DNA from: Pseudomonadota bacterium
Lineage (GTDB): Bacteria > Pseudomonadota > Gammaproteobacteria > Burkholderiales > Burkholderiaceae_D
Reading direction: 5' to 3'
Length of the DNA stretch: 6,123 bases
NCBI GenBank assembly: GCA_023420795.1
Contig: JAEZVM010000176.1
Location: 1 to 6,123 of the forward strand
In this document: positions 5,628 through 6,123 of the stretch, one piece after another
How positions within the stretch are numbered: position 1 is the stretch's first letter
How the letters are laid out: every line of letters begins with the position of its first letter
Made by a program: the position numbers and the translations under genes
The notes under the pieces: model-generated
What the model saw: only the letters and a program-made list of their open reading frames with translations
Databases searched by the model: none
Told to the model about the DNA's origin: nothing

Positions 5628-5840
5628 TTAGCTCAGCGTCTTCAGGTCGGCATCGACCTTCTCGAGAGCCTCGGGCGTGATCAGGCCGCCGGAGAAGCCG
5701 GCCACCATCTTCAGCGGGAAGCCGCGACCCATGCCGATCTGGGGATGGGTGGAGATGCCGGGCAGGTGCTTTTCGAGAATGGCCTTGCTATCTGCGTTGT
5801 CGAGCAGATCGCCGAGATTGGAATTGATGGAAAGGGACAT
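5628..5840 (-). CDS. Small 70-residue protein, stand-alone C-terminal-type module
   Basis: This 70-residue protein has no signal peptide or membrane segment. The first half is NLGDLLDNADSKAILEKHLPG (8-28), followed by a THPQIGMGRGFPLKMVAGF core (31-49) and a helical end ITPEALEKVDADLKTL. From memory, this pattern (LLDN..A..ILEKH.PG, then PQI.M..G..L, then LT.E.L..ID.DL) also occurs as a short C-terminal appendage of some secreted hydrolases. Here it stands alone. Its biochemical function is unknown. AGGAGG (5845-5850) four bases before the ATG is a near-perfect ribosome site, and a strong terminator follows, so it is probably a well-expressed single-gene transcript. Confidence 0.82.
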   Translation of the reverse strand: MSLSINSNLGDLLDNADSKAILEKHLPGISTHPQIGMGRGFPLKMVAGFSGGLITPEALEKVDADLKTLS

Positions 5841-5844
5841 GTTT

Positions 5845-5850
5845 CCTCCT
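5845..5850 (-). promoter_or_regulatory. Strong ribosome binding site of the 70-residue gene
   Basis: The - strand reads AGGAGG, then AAAC, then ATG (5840). It is a full-consensus Shine-Dalgarno sequence and supports this small frame as a real, well-translated gene. Confidence 0.8.
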
Positions 5851-5900
5851 GTGGTAAAAAAGGCAGCAGTGGGCGCTGTCTAGTTAGTAGAAAGCAAGAG

Positions 5901-5943
5901 AATAATATATGAGGCCGGTCCCGGCTCGAAGCTAAATCGAGCC
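5901..5943 (-). promoter_or_regulatory. Candidate promoter/leader region of the 70-residue gene
   Basis: An AT-rich stretch (5901-5910, - strand ATATATTATT) about 60-70 bases before the start offers possible -10 boxes such as TATATT, without a convincing -35. Next to it GGCTCGA (5923-5929) and TCGAGCC (5937-5943) form a 7-bp inverted repeat with a 7-base spacer, which would lie at or just upstream of the -35 position and could be an operator. Confidence 0.3.
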
Positions 5944-5971
5944 AGCACTCTAAATCGCAGGCGCAAGCAAG

Positions 5972-6013
5972 CAGATCAGCCGGCCCCCTATCTCCGGGGC
6001 GTCGGTTGATCTG
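5972..6013 (-). terminator. Long stem-loop downstream of the BON-domain-like gene
   Basis: CAGATCAGCCGGC (from 5972) pairs with the sequence ending TTGATCTG (6013). The pairing gives about 16 pairs, including two G-U pairs and one mismatch, around a short loop. It begins 35 bases after the stop of the right-edge gene. The - strand sequence after it (CTTGCTTGC) is poor in T, so it may protect the mRNA 3' end or act as a weak terminator. Confidence 0.5.
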
Positions 6014-6048
6014 CCTGTTATGGCTTGGATACTATGCGATGGAAGGCA

Positions 6049-6123
6049 CTACTGGCCGGATGCCTGATTGCGTACCCGCATGTTGTCGTAAACCTGCTGC
6101 ACGCCATCGACCTTCAACGCGGC
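6049..6123 (-). CDS. C-terminal end of a BON-domain (OsmY-like) protein (5' end outside window)
   Basis: On the - strand an open frame enters from the right edge and stops with TAG at 6051-6049. The 24 visible residues contain KVDGVQQVYDNMRV followed by a short polar tail. The pattern V-x-G-V-x-x-V-x-(D/N)-x-(M/L)-x-V is the end of a BON domain, found in OsmY-type periplasmic stress proteins that associate with membranes. The rest, including any signal peptide, is outside the window, so the number of BON domains cannot be told. Confidence 0.65.
   Translation of the reverse strand, partial: AALKVDGVQQVYDNMRVRNQASGQ

Noticed and set aside
4638..5912. Open frame of 424 codons on the + strand across the hemerythrin-like and 70-residue genes
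   Set aside because: It spans two well-supported - strand genes, a perfect terminator hairpin and intergenic DNA. Its protein is His/Arg/Cys-rich in the way typical of antisense frames in GC-rich DNA.

Overview
The window is a GC-rich, densely packed chromosomal segment, most likely from a betaproteobacterium of the Burkholderiales (Oxalobacteraceae-like). That placement is inferred from base composition and from the general look of the proteins, not from a marker gene. There are no rRNA or tRNA genes, no CRISPR array and no recognisable mobile element.

Layout from left to right. Positions 1-212 are the 3' end of an unrecognised gene on the + strand. A small + strand gene (271-660) encodes two similar winged-helix-like segments. 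A convergent - strand diguanylate cyclase (722-1483) has an intact GGEEF motif and an RxxD inhibitory site. A 296-base divergent intergenic region follows, then a + strand metallo-beta-lactamase-fold protein (1780-2505) with the di-iron ligand pattern of flavodiiron and ODP proteins. After a 337-base intergenic region that holds a 17-bp palindrome comes a translationally coupled + strand pair: a split-barrel flavin-binding-type protein (2843-3340) and a three-part split-barrel/GAF/C-terminal-domain protein (3337-4674). Convergent to this pair, 8 bases away, is a - strand hemerythrin-like protein (4683-5414). Upstream of it are an 11-bp-phased TCTTAA repeat array and a strong 15-bp hairpin terminator. 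The terminator belongs to a 70-residue - strand protein (5628-5840). The right edge holds the last 24 codons of a - strand BON-domain-like (OsmY-type) gene (6049-6123) and its probable terminator hairpin.

The middle of the window concentrates proteins that could bind O2, NO or flavin: a di-iron MBL protein, two split-barrel proteins, a GAF domain and a hemerythrin. A c-di-GMP synthase lies next to them. A reasonable reading, which is inference, is a small redox or diatomic-gas sensing and stress neighbourhood rather than a metabolic pathway. No gene cassette here looks like a wholly new defence or mobile system. The most unusual items are the coupled split-barrel pair with its GAF plus C-terminal module, the phased TCTTAA array, and the tandem winged-helix-like protein.
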